This document shows, piece after piece, positions 24,469 through 34,298 of a stretch of DNA of 64,000 nucleotides (the stretch's first letter is position 1; the number at the start of each line of letters is the position of its first letter). Both the position numbers and the translations under genes were made by a program. Location of the stretch: positions 1,999,001 through 2,063,000 of the forward strand of contig SMSO01000033.1 in the NCBI GenBank assembly GCA_004764695.1, written 5' to 3'. This DNA is from Schizochytrium sp. TIO01. Taxonomy: Eukaryota; Sar; Bigyra; Thraustochytrida; Thraustochytriidae. The notes under the pieces were generated by a model. That model saw only the letters and a program-made list of their open reading frames with translations. It made no database searches and was not told the DNA's origin.

Positions 24469-25380
24469 TTAGTTATTGAGCTGAGAAAACACTTCCAAGG
24501 CAACAGAAATAAAATCATCCTTTGTAACACATGCCGTGCCGTCTCTAGCTGTAGACGCGAGGCGAAGCAATTGTCGATGTGCGAGTTCGAGAGTTTCCTC
24601 TTGACTGGGGTAAGCATGCATCTTTGCCATGCTAGGATGTTTATGTGTGCTTGATGAATGGGCACCTGAGTGTTCGGGACAGTCAGTCTCTGAAAGTGTA
24701 AGTCCATCGTCGATTACAGATGAATCATAGTTGGCATCAGAGAGACCTTGGGTCCAGTCGATTCTCCCTAAAATTTTCAAAGCTCGTGGTACTTCAAGCC
24801 CTGCAGCACGCTCGCATTCATTTGAGTACGTCTCTTCAAGAACACTTCCAAGTTCGCGAAGGGCAAGGCCAGCACCAATGTGGCACATAAAGTCATTATA
24901 GGAGAGTACCTTGAGGGAGCCCATAGTCATTGGAGCTAGAGTGGACGCCGCGACTTTCTGAGTCGATTCTGGCAAATCTTTGCACAATTGGCGCAAGAGA
25001 CGACTGACGTCTTGCGCAAGTACACCAGGTGGGCGTGTTCGATTGCTGTCTTGTTCACTTGAACGAGCCTCAGCAAGAAGTAAAAAGGCTTCTGCTAACT
25101 TATCGTATAACACTGGACTCCGAACATCGCACTGAGTAACGAGCCGTTCTGCTTGTTCTAACAGTGTTTTATCGCCAAGCTTTTCTGCAAGGACATCAGC
25201 AAGAAAACCCGCTGCAATTGCGTCTTGATTCTCTTTCTCACAATGGCAATGTTGCGTGGTGTCGGGAGGCAGTGTAGTACCTGGAGGGCGACAAAGGGTT
25301 AGTTCGCAAACAGCCTCTTCTATGTACTGCGCGATGCCTTGCTTGGCCAAAAAGTTTTCTGCGCTTCGAAGGGATGCCAT
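24469..25380 (-). CDS. TPGS1-like protein (candidate tubulin polyglutamylase complex subunit 1)
   Basis: 303 residues from the ATG at 25380. A longer frame exists only by using a TTG. The N-terminus (AENFLAKQGIAQYIEEAV, then a CRP step, then AAGFLADVLAEKLG) has the pattern of TPGS1: a short helix, an R/C-R-P turn and an FLA helix, related to the RIIa/DPY-30 type dimerisation fold. Later blocks also fit in order: an AY/AEAF helix (about 95-103), SRLLRQLCKD (about 125-135), LSYNDFMCHIGAGLALREL (about 158-177) and a terminal VTKDDFISVALEVF. In animals TPGS1 is a non-catalytic subunit of the TTLL1 complex that glutamylates axonemal and other tubulins. Middle sequence is divergent, with a Ser/His-rich insert at about 245-260. 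It is divergent from the XRRA1-like gene 1.06 kb away. The assignment rests on remembered family pattern, not a search. Confidence 0.5.
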   Translation of the reverse strand: MASLRSAENFLAKQGIAQYIEEAVCELTLCRPPGTTLPPDTTQHCHCEKENQDAIAAGFLADVLAEKLGDKTLLEQAERLVTQCDVRSPVLYDKLAEAFLLLAEARSSEQDSNRTRPPGVLAQDVSRLLRQLCKDLPESTQKVAASTLAPMTMGSLKVLSYNDFMCHIGAGLALRELGSVLEETYSNECERAAGLEVPRALKILGRIDWTQGLSDANYDSSVIDDGLTLSETDCPEHSGAHSSSTHKHPSMAKMHAYPSQEETLELAHRQLLRLASTARDGTACVTKDDFISVALEVFSQLNN

Positions 25381-26442
25381 TTGTTGCTTCAAGGATAATT
25401 ACTGCTGAAGTTTACCTGAAGTTCACCGACTTGTCCCTCTTCGCAGATCTTTGGCGTTAGCCTACTTGCATTACTTGAACTTCGGGTTTGTTGATAATCT
25501 TGTCGTTGGTACTAACTAGTATTATCCTACTGATGTTATTATAATTTCTTCTAGCGCTGGTAGTGTTTAAAATAAAATATAAAACAAACAAAATCTATGT
25601 AGATAGGTTCTAGGCAGCAAGAGCAAGTAAAGAATGCAATCTAATTAGCCTAGTTCGGAAAGAAGAGTACGTCGTTCAAAAAAATAGGTAGCTGCTACCT
25701 TGGTAGCTACTTACCTGCTTAGGAACTTCTGGGAATGAGCGATTTGTTTTGGCTTGAGTTATTACCCAAGTTAATTTTCTTTTTTGAAATTAATAATAAA
25801 ATAGTTAAGGAGTTACCTCTGACCATGAGAAAACCTACCTTGACCTTGAGCTAAAACAAGCACCCATCAGTGATCCTTGGGTAGAAGCAATAGCTGGGTA
25901 TAAGAGTATTCACTATGGTATCATGATCCCTTTTCTTGCGCTTCCCGCCTATAATGACTATATTCTTGTATATATATTTTTTTAAAAATCATATACGTGA
26001 CAAAGGGTTGTTATTTATATCCGGTGAGAGCCCAAAGCCAGACGCTCTCTTTTCACTGTCTGATTAAGATGAAACATACACTACTAGCGCAACAGCAGTA
26101 AACCGTAAATACGACCCTATTCTCTTTCAGCGATAGCGCTTTGCTAATGTTAATTTATCTGGCTGGCCATAGTGAACTAATTAAAGGTGTGTCCCCGGGT
26201 GTGCAACGAGAACAAAACCAAAGAACGTATTGTCATCAATTGCTCTGTTTCTTCATTTAAAACGTGAGAGAAAGACCACCTTATACATATAGCTGTGCCA
26301 AGCGCCAAGGCGCAAAACAACACCCGGGCTCGGAGCAGGCATTGTTGCCAGGCTACGAGAGGCTCAGTATTTCATTTGCTCTGAATTTGTTTCACTAAGG
26401 TGCTAGTTTCTCAAAGGAGTTCACCTCAAAACGGTCTCCTCG
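25381..26442. other. Divergent intergenic region
   Basis: AT-rich spacer of about 1.06 kb between two divergent starts, so it holds both promoters. It includes a perfect inverted repeat AGGTAGC-T-GCTACCT at 25686-25700 followed by a second GGTAGCTAC word. No coding signal seen. Confidence 0.6.
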
Positions 26443-28500
26443 ATGCTTGTTCAAGGAGCCAAAGGCAATATATCGACCTCGCAACCATTAGTCACTAAGG
26501 AAACCAATGGGAGAAGCCTTGTTGCGCGGGGGGCTTCATGCAAGCGCAAAACTTCTCGAGCTCCTGCGTGTGCTCAGCTTGATGGTTTCCTCTTGCTCGA
26601 TGCATCTGGTGCGGAATACCCTGACGAAGCTAATATGGTTAAACTTGTTCAAAAAGGTCTAAAAGAAGTCATTCGAGAGGATCTTGTATACTATACTCAC
26701 TTGAGTATAGCTGACTTTGGCGAGAACGAGCTTAATATTGCAGATGTAAGTGCATCTTTCACTATTATTGAGAAAGTGAAAGGAGATATTATTTGGCGAT
26801 GGCAGTACTGACATGTTTATTGTTTCTTTTTTTGTTTAATCCTTTTTAACTTTTAGTTAACAAACTTGCACGCTGTCGAGGAACTGCGAATGCCAGATAA
26901 TAGGATGTGTGACATTTCGTGGCAGAGCGCTCGACCCTTTCCAGTTCTAACTGTATTAGATCTTTCATTCAATCAACTTTCAAGTGATGCTGTGAGTCAA
27001 CTTGCAGCCCTTGAACGTCTTCGCGAACTCGATCTCACCTGCAACGGGTTAACTCGCTTACCAGAAAATATGTGTGCTTTTGTGAATCTTGAACTTTTAA
27101 TGTTAAACAACAACCAAATCGGAGACTCTGAGAGCCTAAGGTGGGTATCTGAGGCGCCAAAACTTCGGGAGCTTGATCTGAGTAGAAATAAAGTAGCAAC
27201 AATTCCGCATGATGTTGACTTCGCAGCGCTCGAATGGCTCAGTCTTGTTGGAAATTTTATTGAGTCTCACGAAGATGTTGCTCCATTGTCTCAAGCGCCC
27301 GAGCTCGTTCAAGTTCTCCTTTACAACAACCCAATTACTACGACGGGGCGAAAAACACAGTCTTGCGGGAAAAACTTAAGCGAGGAACTTCATAGCGTAA
27401 ACAGATTCTCCTTTGGCGGGGCTTCCTCACGCTTAGAAACGAGAGAAGTTATCAATGTCGTCACTGACGCACCTTCGAAAGAAGCACCGAGGGTACCAAA
27501 AATGCGAGGACTCTATTCTGGGTTCAAAGTCACAAAGGTAGCAGAGCTTCGTATGTTGAATCCTCGTGAATGGAAAGAAAGGGGTCGTCAGCTACTTGAA
27601 GATCGAGAGTTTACTCCGGAATCACAAGTAGACGAGAATGAAGGCAAAATGATGGATGTGGATGCGGAAAGGAATCAAGACACTTCATCAGAGAGTGATG
27701 ACGAGCTAAGCGACACGAAAAGAATTTCAAATATTGAAAAGGAAGAGAAAATTTTGACTGAGGAGGAGGAGGGAAAGTATCAAGAAGAGGAAAAACGATC
27801 ACCAGCAAAGCCAAATAGTGTCTTTCTTACTGAACCGACCCTTCTTGAATCTGGGCCACAAACTACATTTACAGACATTCATCGGGAAAAGCCGATCGAC
27901 GACGAGGCACTTTGCGAGGAATTACATGGTCGAACTGTCTCAGAAGAATACCAAAAACCATTAGATGCATTGAATTTTACCATGGGAACTACTACCTCCC
28001 AGCTTCGTGCGCAGTTAGCTTTATTTCGCCCAATTCATGAATCAAGAGCGAATTTTCAACAAAGAAAAAACCCTGCTGCAGTTGCTACAGCAACCTCAGC
28101 ACTACGTTTTGCACTGCAACACCCACTCACATCGCATACTTCAGATCTTGGTACTGAGCCGGAAGATGAGGCAATGCTTAAATTGACACGGCAAACAAGC
28201 TCATCTCGCCTCAAAGTAAAGAGTTCTGCTGTTAAAAGATTAAGCAATACAGCAACAAGCAGAAACAAGATGCTTTTGCAGAATTCGGGTACTAAATCTG
28301 GCATCCGACCAAAGCCAAATCGAGAAGATAAACGGCTCATGGAAAGTATTGAAGCTGTTCTCAATCGCATGGACTTCAACAATGCAACTGCAGAGCAAAT
28401 CCGGTTACTTGATCAGGAAAGCACTGATTTAGATGAGTCAGAGCAAGCGGTTCATGGATTGATGACAATGGTGGACCAAGTGATGCGAGACTTCTCTTGA
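26443..28500 (+). CDS. Leucine-rich repeat protein, XRRA1-like (two exons)
   Basis: Two open frames join across a 111-bp GT-AG intron (26746-26856) in phase 0, giving 648 residues; exon 1 is 26443-26745 and exon 2 is 26857-28500. The join restores LRR periodicity (NELNIAD + LTNLHAVEELRMPDN). An N-terminal DGFLLLDA block precedes about five LRRs (about residues 85-265; for example LTVLDLSFNQLS, LRELDLTCNGLTRLP, LELLMLNNNQI, LRELDLSRNKV). The rest is charged and disordered (acidic about 300-370) with a short C-terminal helical block. The order of the DGFLL block then LRRs is like X-ray radiation resistance-associated protein 1, whose role is poorly known. A generic LRR scaffold or ciliary protein remains possible. 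Confidence 0.75.
26746..26856 (+). other. Spliceosomal intron in the LRR gene
   Basis: 111 bp, donor GTAAGT after GCAGAT, acceptor TTTTAG preceded by a T-rich tract. Reading through it adds 22 residues and a TGA at 26809-26811, so splicing is required for the full protein. It is the only intron in the window that a coding frame demands. Confidence 0.85.
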
Positions 28501-29030
28501 TTTCGACATTTGGCGACTTATTATCCCTATGATAGTAGGTCTTTTTGTGATTCTACTAGGAATTTGACTAGGCTAAAACTAGCACGTCAAGTTTTTGGGA
28601 TCATGGGAGGCCGCCAAAATCTAAAATCTCGTCCAGCTCCTTACCTTTGCCTAACTATCGAAGCTTGAAATGCTGCAACTTAAAGATCAGAACTACTTTC
28701 TCGGTATCCAACTGCTATTACACCAAGTACTAGGTACGTAACTCTATATTTGATTGCTTGATATATTCGAAACTTATTCTTTCTGTGTTATAATAAAAGC
28801 ATATATAGACTAATATTTAATTAAAAGTATTCTTTCCCTCTCTTCCTCTATCTTGTTTTCCCTCGGCGATTATTTGCGAGGGTGTGTGCATGTACCTAGT
28901 AATAACGTTAGGTAGGTACTACCCTACCTACCTCTTTGCAAGAGGAGCTCTAGACCCAGTTCGTTCGCCTGAGCCAGCAAACATCGGAAAAGTAGAGCGC
29001 AGAGTGTTGCTCGCAACGCAGAACACATAA
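28501..29030. other. Intergenic region with promoter-proximal hairpins
   Basis: AT-rich spacer between two tandem plus-strand genes. Close to the next ATG it holds two adjacent inverted repeats (28910-28933 and 28931-28945). Confidence 0.65.
28910..28945. repeat. Two adjacent inverted repeats upstream of the 29031 gene
   Basis: AGGTAGGT (28910-28917) pairs with ACCTACCT (28926-28933) across 8 bp. CCTCTT (28931-28936) pairs with AAGAGG (28940-28945) across a 3-base loop. Both lie 86-121 bp before the ATG. Confidence 0.7.
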
Positions 29031-30326
29031 ATGTCGCATAAACCTGTGTCAACGACAACACCTGAGTCTTATGCTGCCTACCAGCGCAAAATAAAGGAAG
29101 ACGAGCGCAGGGCTAAGGAACACGCAAAGGCAATGCATGCAGCCAAAGTTGCCAAAGCACGTGCCGCACGATACAACTTGACGCTGCGTGCAAACGAACT
29201 GAAAAAGGCGCGAGAACAGGCCAAAGCCGAAGCTGAGGCAAAGCTCAAAGGTGAAGATGTTGCAACTATGGAGGACGCTAGTGCTAAGCGCAAATCTCTT
29301 GTGAAAAGTGTATCAAAACGTTTTTCTCAAGGAGTGCAGTCCTTGCGACAAAGCTTTGGTCGGCAACATACGGCAGCATCAAAGGACGAGAATCAACCCT
29401 TGCAAGGACTGGTCTCTCAAGACGGTGATGTTGTACAAGAGAATGCCGCTCAGATTTTGCCCAATGCTGCAATGGATCCACCTAGAGCAGAAATTCCCTC
29501 CACAGTACGAGAATCTCACCGTATGTCGTCTTTGCAAGGCAGTTTTCGCAGCAAAAGAAGTGACCTAGAGGAAGATGGTGCTAATGCGCGGAGTTCTAAA
29601 GCAAATTCTATCAGAAAAAGTGTCTCTTCAAATAAGAATGAGACAGTTGAAAAACATCAATCGAAAAATTCGCGAAAGAGTAGCAGGAAAAGCAGCAGAG
29701 TTTCGCTACGTAAGAGCCTCAACAAAAACAAAAATGACTTGTCAGCAGCAGCGCCAGGATCACAGAAAGGTATCAGCTCTGAAACTTCTCAAGATTTTGT
29801 TAAAGATGAACACGAAGATGAAGAGGAAGGTGCAAGTAATGATGGTGCTGCGGACGACCACGACGATGAAGATGATGACGATGACGATGGAGAGGTGGTG
29901 CTTTGGATGGGGGAGCTAGCACATGCACTGGAGCAGCAGGAGGCACATGAGATTAATGCTGCAATTCTTACAGCATTTCTTTCTGAGCTTGCCCCCGCAA
30001 GGGTTGACGAAGTAGAAGACCTTCTTGCTGAATACAAGGGAAGGGAAGAAGAACTTTTCAATGACCTAGCAAGACAGTATCCAGTTTCTCCGGAGAACCA
30101 TCGTCAGGTTAATGATAAAACCTTCCGTGCTTTAGGAGCAGCGATTCCAGACGAAGCCGGCGAAGGCTCTGAGGAAGATGGCTACATTTTAAGTATGATG
30201 GGAGATCAATATGGCAAGTGGGCAGCAAACATCCAGAGCCACATTTTACGGCAACGAATGCTCCGAGCTGGAGCCTCTAAAGAAGATGTAGATGCAGTGA
30301 TGAATAATCGTTCTGAGATGATTTAA
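29031..30326 (+). CDS. Hypothetical protein: basic coiled-coil N-terminus, acidic linker, helical C-terminus
   Basis: 431 residues, not recognised. Residues 20-90 are a Lys/Ala/Glu-rich helix likely to form a coiled coil. A Ser/Arg-Lys region follows (SVSKRFSQGVQSLRQSFG; repeated RKSS units near 215-235) that looks rich in basophilic kinase sites. Residues about 262-288 are almost all Asp/Glu. The C-terminal third (about 290-431) is the only globular-looking part, with an LLAEYKGREEELF motif of a type I have seen at the ends of protist cytoskeletal proteins, then LRQRMLRAG. ATG at 29031 follows directly after an in-frame TAA. Confidence 0.8.
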   Translation: MSHKPVSTTTPESYAAYQRKIKEDERRAKEHAKAMHAAKVAKARAARYNLTLRANELKKAREQAKAEAEAKLKGEDVATMEDASAKRKSLVKSVSKRFSQGVQSLRQSFGRQHTAASKDENQPLQGLVSQDGDVVQENAAQILPNAAMDPPRAEIPSTVRESHRMSSLQGSFRSKRSDLEEDGANARSSKANSIRKSVSSNKNETVEKHQSKNSRKSSRKSSRVSLRKSLNKNKNDLSAAAPGSQKGISSETSQDFVKDEHEDEEEGASNDGAADDHDDEDDDDDDGEVVLWMGELAHALEQQEAHEINAAILTAFLSELAPARVDEVEDLLAEYKGREEELFNDLARQYPVSPENHRQVNDKTFRALGAAIPDEAGEGSEEDGYILSMMGDQYGKWAANIQSHILRQRMLRAGASKEDVDAVMNNRSEMI

Positions 30327-30803
30327 ACTGTTGAAGTTTCTCTATTTTCTGTTTTTTCATTTCTTATGTGTCCTCACGTTGCAAAACAAAGTATCTTTCC
30401 TATACTCCTAAAATGCTCGTCATGATGCACTTGACTAGATATATAATGGCTCCGTGGCACTTATATCTTACTTTGTGAGTAGAGCTTGGGGTATGAGATG
30501 CGCTTGCTATACAACTATATATGTGTAAAACCATACATTGGTTTGATTTGAAAGCTATCATTCAGAATTAATCAAGTATCAACTTGTTATTTGGGGTGAG
30601 AATGGGAGATTTAAAAAGTTGAAAGACAAAACATTATAATCGGACAAAAATAGCAGGGGCACCTAGTACAAGTAGTAGCTGTGCAGTTGCGCAGTATACA
30701 AATTAATTTTGTGAATAAAGGATAACGTGCTTCAAATTCACCTGTTTTTTCGTCATTTCTTTCCAAGACCACGAGTTCCACTAGAATCCTTGTTATATGT
30801 CTC
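30327..30803. other. Spacer between convergent genes
   Basis: AT-rich DNA between two stops. No frame, repeat or RNA seen. Confidence 0.6.
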
Positions 30804-33800
30804 TTATTTTTCCCGAGCTTCTTCCACAATTATTCCGTTCGAAAGTTGAGTGAATAAGCGCCAAAGGAATTTTGTCCCATCCTTTTCGATTTGAGTAACC
30901 TCAAGTTCTGTACGGTCACTGTGTGAGGATGTACTCACAGTGCGAGTTGCTCCTCGCGGGCCTTTCCATTGCACAGCACGGTGCCATACTGTTTGAACAT
31001 ATGTAGATGACACTTCAGTGTCGTCGGGAATGAAGAAATCGCCAGTGGCTCCAAAAAGTCTACGATAAAGGTCATGAGAGCGACCGTCGCGGTGTATAAA
31101 AACCATATACAGCGAGACCACGAGGAGAGATATTCCCAGCATTATGGCATACATGAGGATCAGTAGGTACGCTGCGTTAAGCACAGAACCTTCATGAACA
31201 TAAAAGTAGTTTATGATGCGCCAAACGTCGGTGTCTGAGCAAAAGCAATCTCGTGCATGCTTGCCTGCAGCGCAATAGGAGTCGCATGATACCTGACCTG
31301 CGCAGCCATCTACAAAGACTGTAATTATAGGGTCGAATAAAGCCATAATACCTACCATCATAACCAATTTGTGCATCAAACTAGGCATACCACCGAGTAG
31401 GACTTGTATCGAAAAAGAAACTCCGCCAACAAAAGCGAAGAGACATAGCACAGAGAATGTTCCTACAAACATCATATTGGCTAAAGGATAAAGCGGCATG
31501 GATGTATCAGAGAATTTGATCACGCATTTATAAGGAAGAACTTGAAACAAGTATGCTGCACCATAGCCGCCTGAACGCAAATATAGGTATTGTCCACCGT
31601 AATGAGCAAACATCCGAAGGTAAAAGGCAGATACAATGAGAAACAGAGACATCCAGCCCTCATTCACCCTCATTCGACGAAGACGAAGTCCATTTCGTAG
31701 TTCCTGACCTAAATAACCAAGTTGATGTAGAATCGCTGCCTTTCGGGAGACCGGGGCTGCATGAAGTGCGTAAGTGTAATCCTCTAAGTCACGCATCGAG
31801 GGTTTTGTGAACGACTCTGCACGTTTGGCACGTTCTCGAGCTTTGATCGAATCAGACACAGGGTTTACACCGGGGATATTCTTCCCGCTTGACCATGGGT
31901 GTCTTGTGAAAGCATGTGCAAGGCTGGAAAGCCAGGACTTGGGAACACTGACCTCGATATTATTGTCATTGCCACCGTTATCCCCATGCAAAACCTCATT
32001 TGCTTGCATATCCTCGAAATTATGACTAAAGTCCATTTCCATAGTAACCTTTAGATCATCATCATGGCTAAGTCGTGACCCGTTTGATTTACTTAAAAGC
32101 CGCGAAACTGGCTCAACGTGAATGTATGCATTACATAGCCAACAATCAATATCGTGTGACATTGCTTTTTCAATCTTAAAGTACCTGTCAAAAGAGGCGC
32201 TGTACGCACCTTTCAGCACTGGGAGCTTAAATTGACCTTGGCAAAGATTACCCTCCGCATTGATCATAGGTAGCACAGACCATCCCACGATAGATTGTAC
32301 CTTAGAGGGGTCACGATCAGAACATCGAAATATTTCGAGTACAAAGACATTAGAACGAGCGACATGACGGCGAGGAGGACAAATAATCACGACAGAGTCG
32401 TGTACGGAAGCTTCAAAGGAATCAAAGCGACCTTTGTGATCGAATTGTCTAGACCATGATAGCTCGTTCTCAATTGTACCTTTTTCTGGTGCAGTTTTGC
32501 CTTCTTTATTCGCATCAAAATGTACCAGTCGTGTTCCTGCAAGTTCGTCCAAGACATAAATGCCTACACGGTATTTCCCTCGAGGGAGCTTATCTTTTAC
32601 GCCTCTTAACACATCTATTCGAAGTGCAACCTTTTGGGGAACCTTATGCGATGTGTCGATGATAAGCTTGCGAGCACTGTATGAGTTATCCTCATGGAGA
32701 ACTCCAAACTCCTCGCGTATTTGTGCATCTTGTTTAGCCAAAGTCCTGCGCAAATGCTCTTCACGGCGCATGAATGCTCGACGCAATTTGGGCTCTAAGT
32801 TTGCTAAGTTAGCACTGATAGCATCTCGAACAGCCTCAACCTTGTGCTCACGCTCAAACTGAAGCTGGATAACGCGATCTCGTGCATCTTTTTCACGTGA
32901 AATAATGTCTGCCTCACGACTTTCAAAATACTGATGAACTTTGTCACGATTTTCTCGCTGGCGCTGGCGGATCAAAGCAAGGCGTGCAGCAACTTGCTCC
33001 TTAGGGACGCTGGATATTTTCATCTTTTGGTCTTGAGTAAGCTCCTCGAATTGCATTAAACGTTGTGCATCAGATCGCTTCTCCTTCAAGCGGTCTTTAG
33101 ATCGTTGGAGAAAATCTGCAAATTTGCTTGTATCTATCACCACATCTGCAGTAGATGCAGAGCGAAGCTCCTCCTCTTCTTGGGAAAGACTTTGAAAAAG
33201 ATCATCTTCGTCCTCCTGTATGACCGATGCAAAAAAGTTATTGAGGTCATGCATGTCAGTTTGTGCCTGGTTTGGCTCACTGCTCAGACAAGACTCGGCG
33301 GACTGGCTTTGATGCAGATCTATTTTAGACAGAGTTTTAGGCTTTTCGATACGCTCAGCTTTGGGCTCTACTGCCTCAGGAATAGCATTGCTCTCAGCTG
33401 CAGAGACAATCTCAGCAGACAGAACTCCCCCCTCGTGATTGACCTGTGCATTTGCTGACTGCTCACCTGCTTCGATTTCCAATTTTAGTTGCTCAGCTTT
33501 CGGGACTTGAAAGTTACTGTCCTCTCCCAACTGGGAGTCTTGTTCCATCTTAGAATCAAGGTTTATAGTTTCATGATTGTTGACAATTTCTCTTGCTCTT
33601 TGGCCAGACTCTTGATCTTCCGTCTTTTCATTTCTTGAAAAGTTCTCTTCGGAGATCAGCTTGCGCATTTGGTTATCTGTTGATTGCGATTTTACAGCAA
33701 CCCCAAATTCTGCTCGTGCCTGATCTAGAGACGTCAAGTCTTGCAGCATGTCTGCGCCCTCCACAATCTGCGAGGGTGAAGAGTTGTGAGCAATAGATTG

Positions 33801-34298
33801 GGAGCCTTTTTGCTCATGCACCCCAATTGAGTCGATTTGGCCCATATCTCTTTTCTCGACATGTTTACTCTCAGGAGAATCGTTTTTAGTTCTGGTTTGT
33901 GAATCCAGATTACTAGTAAATAGTCTGGAAGATGCAGAGACCACCGTTTCTTTGGATGAAGACCCGCTCAGCTTCTTGGCTTCCAAGGCTTGCTCAATTG
34001 TTCCATTAGGATTTCGTATAACAGAAGCATCTTGTGTTGATTCTAGCTTATCTTTGGTTTGGTCTGCACCTTCATCTATACTACTTTCAGATTTTCCATG
34101 ACTCTTAGTCAAACTTTTCTTTAGTTCTGTTTGCACTCCTCGAGGAGCTCCATCTGTTTGTAATGAGTTGGAGAGACTGGATTGGTCTCTCGGCTGGCTT
34201 GTGGGCAACTGGGGCGTTTGTGTATCCTGGCTAGAAGCCTCGATGTCATTGTTTATGTCTTCAGTTACCGCAGTATCTGACTTTTGCGCTTCGGACAT
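30804..34298 (-). CDS. Large multi-pass membrane protein with a C2-like domain
   Basis: 1,164 residues from the ATG at 34298 (a TTG 12 bases earlier is only an alternative). Residues 1-400 are charged and disordered. About 410-540 is a long basic/acidic coiled coil (RQRQRENRDKVHQYFESR). About 555-705 is a beta-rich, C2-like block (VALRIDVLRGVKDKLPRG, then GWSVLPMINAEGNLCQGQF, then LPVLKGAYSASFDRYFKIE and CWLCNAYIHVEPV). About 875-1070 has four to five hydrophobic segments with a Cys-rich loop (CAGQVSCDSYC, DCFCSD) between the third and fourth. The tail is polar. The order KDKLPRG, GW..LP, LKG.Y, KIE, WLCN resembles an uncharacterised animal family typified by OFCC1 (low confidence). Role unknown; a ciliary or surface membrane protein is possible. 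Confidence 0.8.
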   Translation of the reverse strand: MSEAQKSDTAVTEDINNDIEASSQDTQTPQLPTSQPRDQSSLSNSLQTDGAPRGVQTELKKSLTKSHGKSESSIDEGADQTKDKLESTQDASVIRNPNGTIEQALEAKKLSGSSSKETVVSASSRLFTSNLDSQTRTKNDSPESKHVEKRDMGQIDSIGVHEQKGSQSIAHNSSPSQIVEGADMLQDLTSLDQARAEFGVAVKSQSTDNQMRKLISEENFSRNEKTEDQESGQRAREIVNNHETINLDSKMEQDSQLGEDSNFQVPKAEQLKLEIEAGEQSANAQVNHEGGVLSAEIVSAAESNAIPEAVEPKAERIEKPKTLSKIDLHQSQSAESCLSSEPNQAQTDMHDLNNFFASVIQEDEDDLFQSLSQEEEELRSASTADVVIDTSKFADFLQRSKDRLKEKRSDAQRLMQFEELTQDQKMKISSVPKEQVAARLALIRQRQRENRDKVHQYFESREADIISREKDARDRVIQLQFEREHKVEAVRDAISANLANLEPKLRRAFMRREEHLRRTLAKQDAQIREEFGVLHEDNSYSARKLIIDTSHKVPQKVALRIDVLRGVKDKLPRGKYRVGIYVLDELAGTRLVHFDANKEGKTAPEKGTIENELSWSRQFDHKGRFDSFEASVHDSVVIICPPRRHVARSNVFVLEIFRCSDRDPSKVQSIVGWSVLPMINAEGNLCQGQFKLPVLKGAYSASFDRYFKIEKAMSHDIDCWLCNAYIHVEPVSRLLSKSNGSRLSHDDDLKVTMEMDFSHNFEDMQANEVLHGDNGGNDNNIEVSVPKSWLSSLAHAFTRHPWSSGKNIPGVNPVSDSIKARERAKRAESFTKPSMRDLEDYTYALHAAPVSRKAAILHQLGYLGQELRNGLRLRRMRVNEGWMSLFLIVSAFYLRMFAHYGGQYLYLRSGGYGAAYLFQVLPYKCVIKFSDTSMPLYPLANMMFVGTFSVLCLFAFVGGVSFSIQVLLGGMPSLMHKLVMMVGIMALFDPIITVFVDGCAGQVSCDSYCAAGKHARDCFCSDTDVWRIINYFYVHEGSVLNAAYLLILMYAIMLGISLLVVSLYMVFIHRDGRSHDLYRRLFGATGDFFIPDDTEVSSTYVQTVWHRAVQWKGPRGATRTVSTSSHSDRTELEVTQIEKDGTKFLWRLFTQLSNGIIVEEAREK

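Noticed and set aside
29575-29919. 114-codon Met/Thr/Lys-rich frame
   Set aside because: It is a frame shadow of the Asp/Glu-rich part of the 29031 gene.
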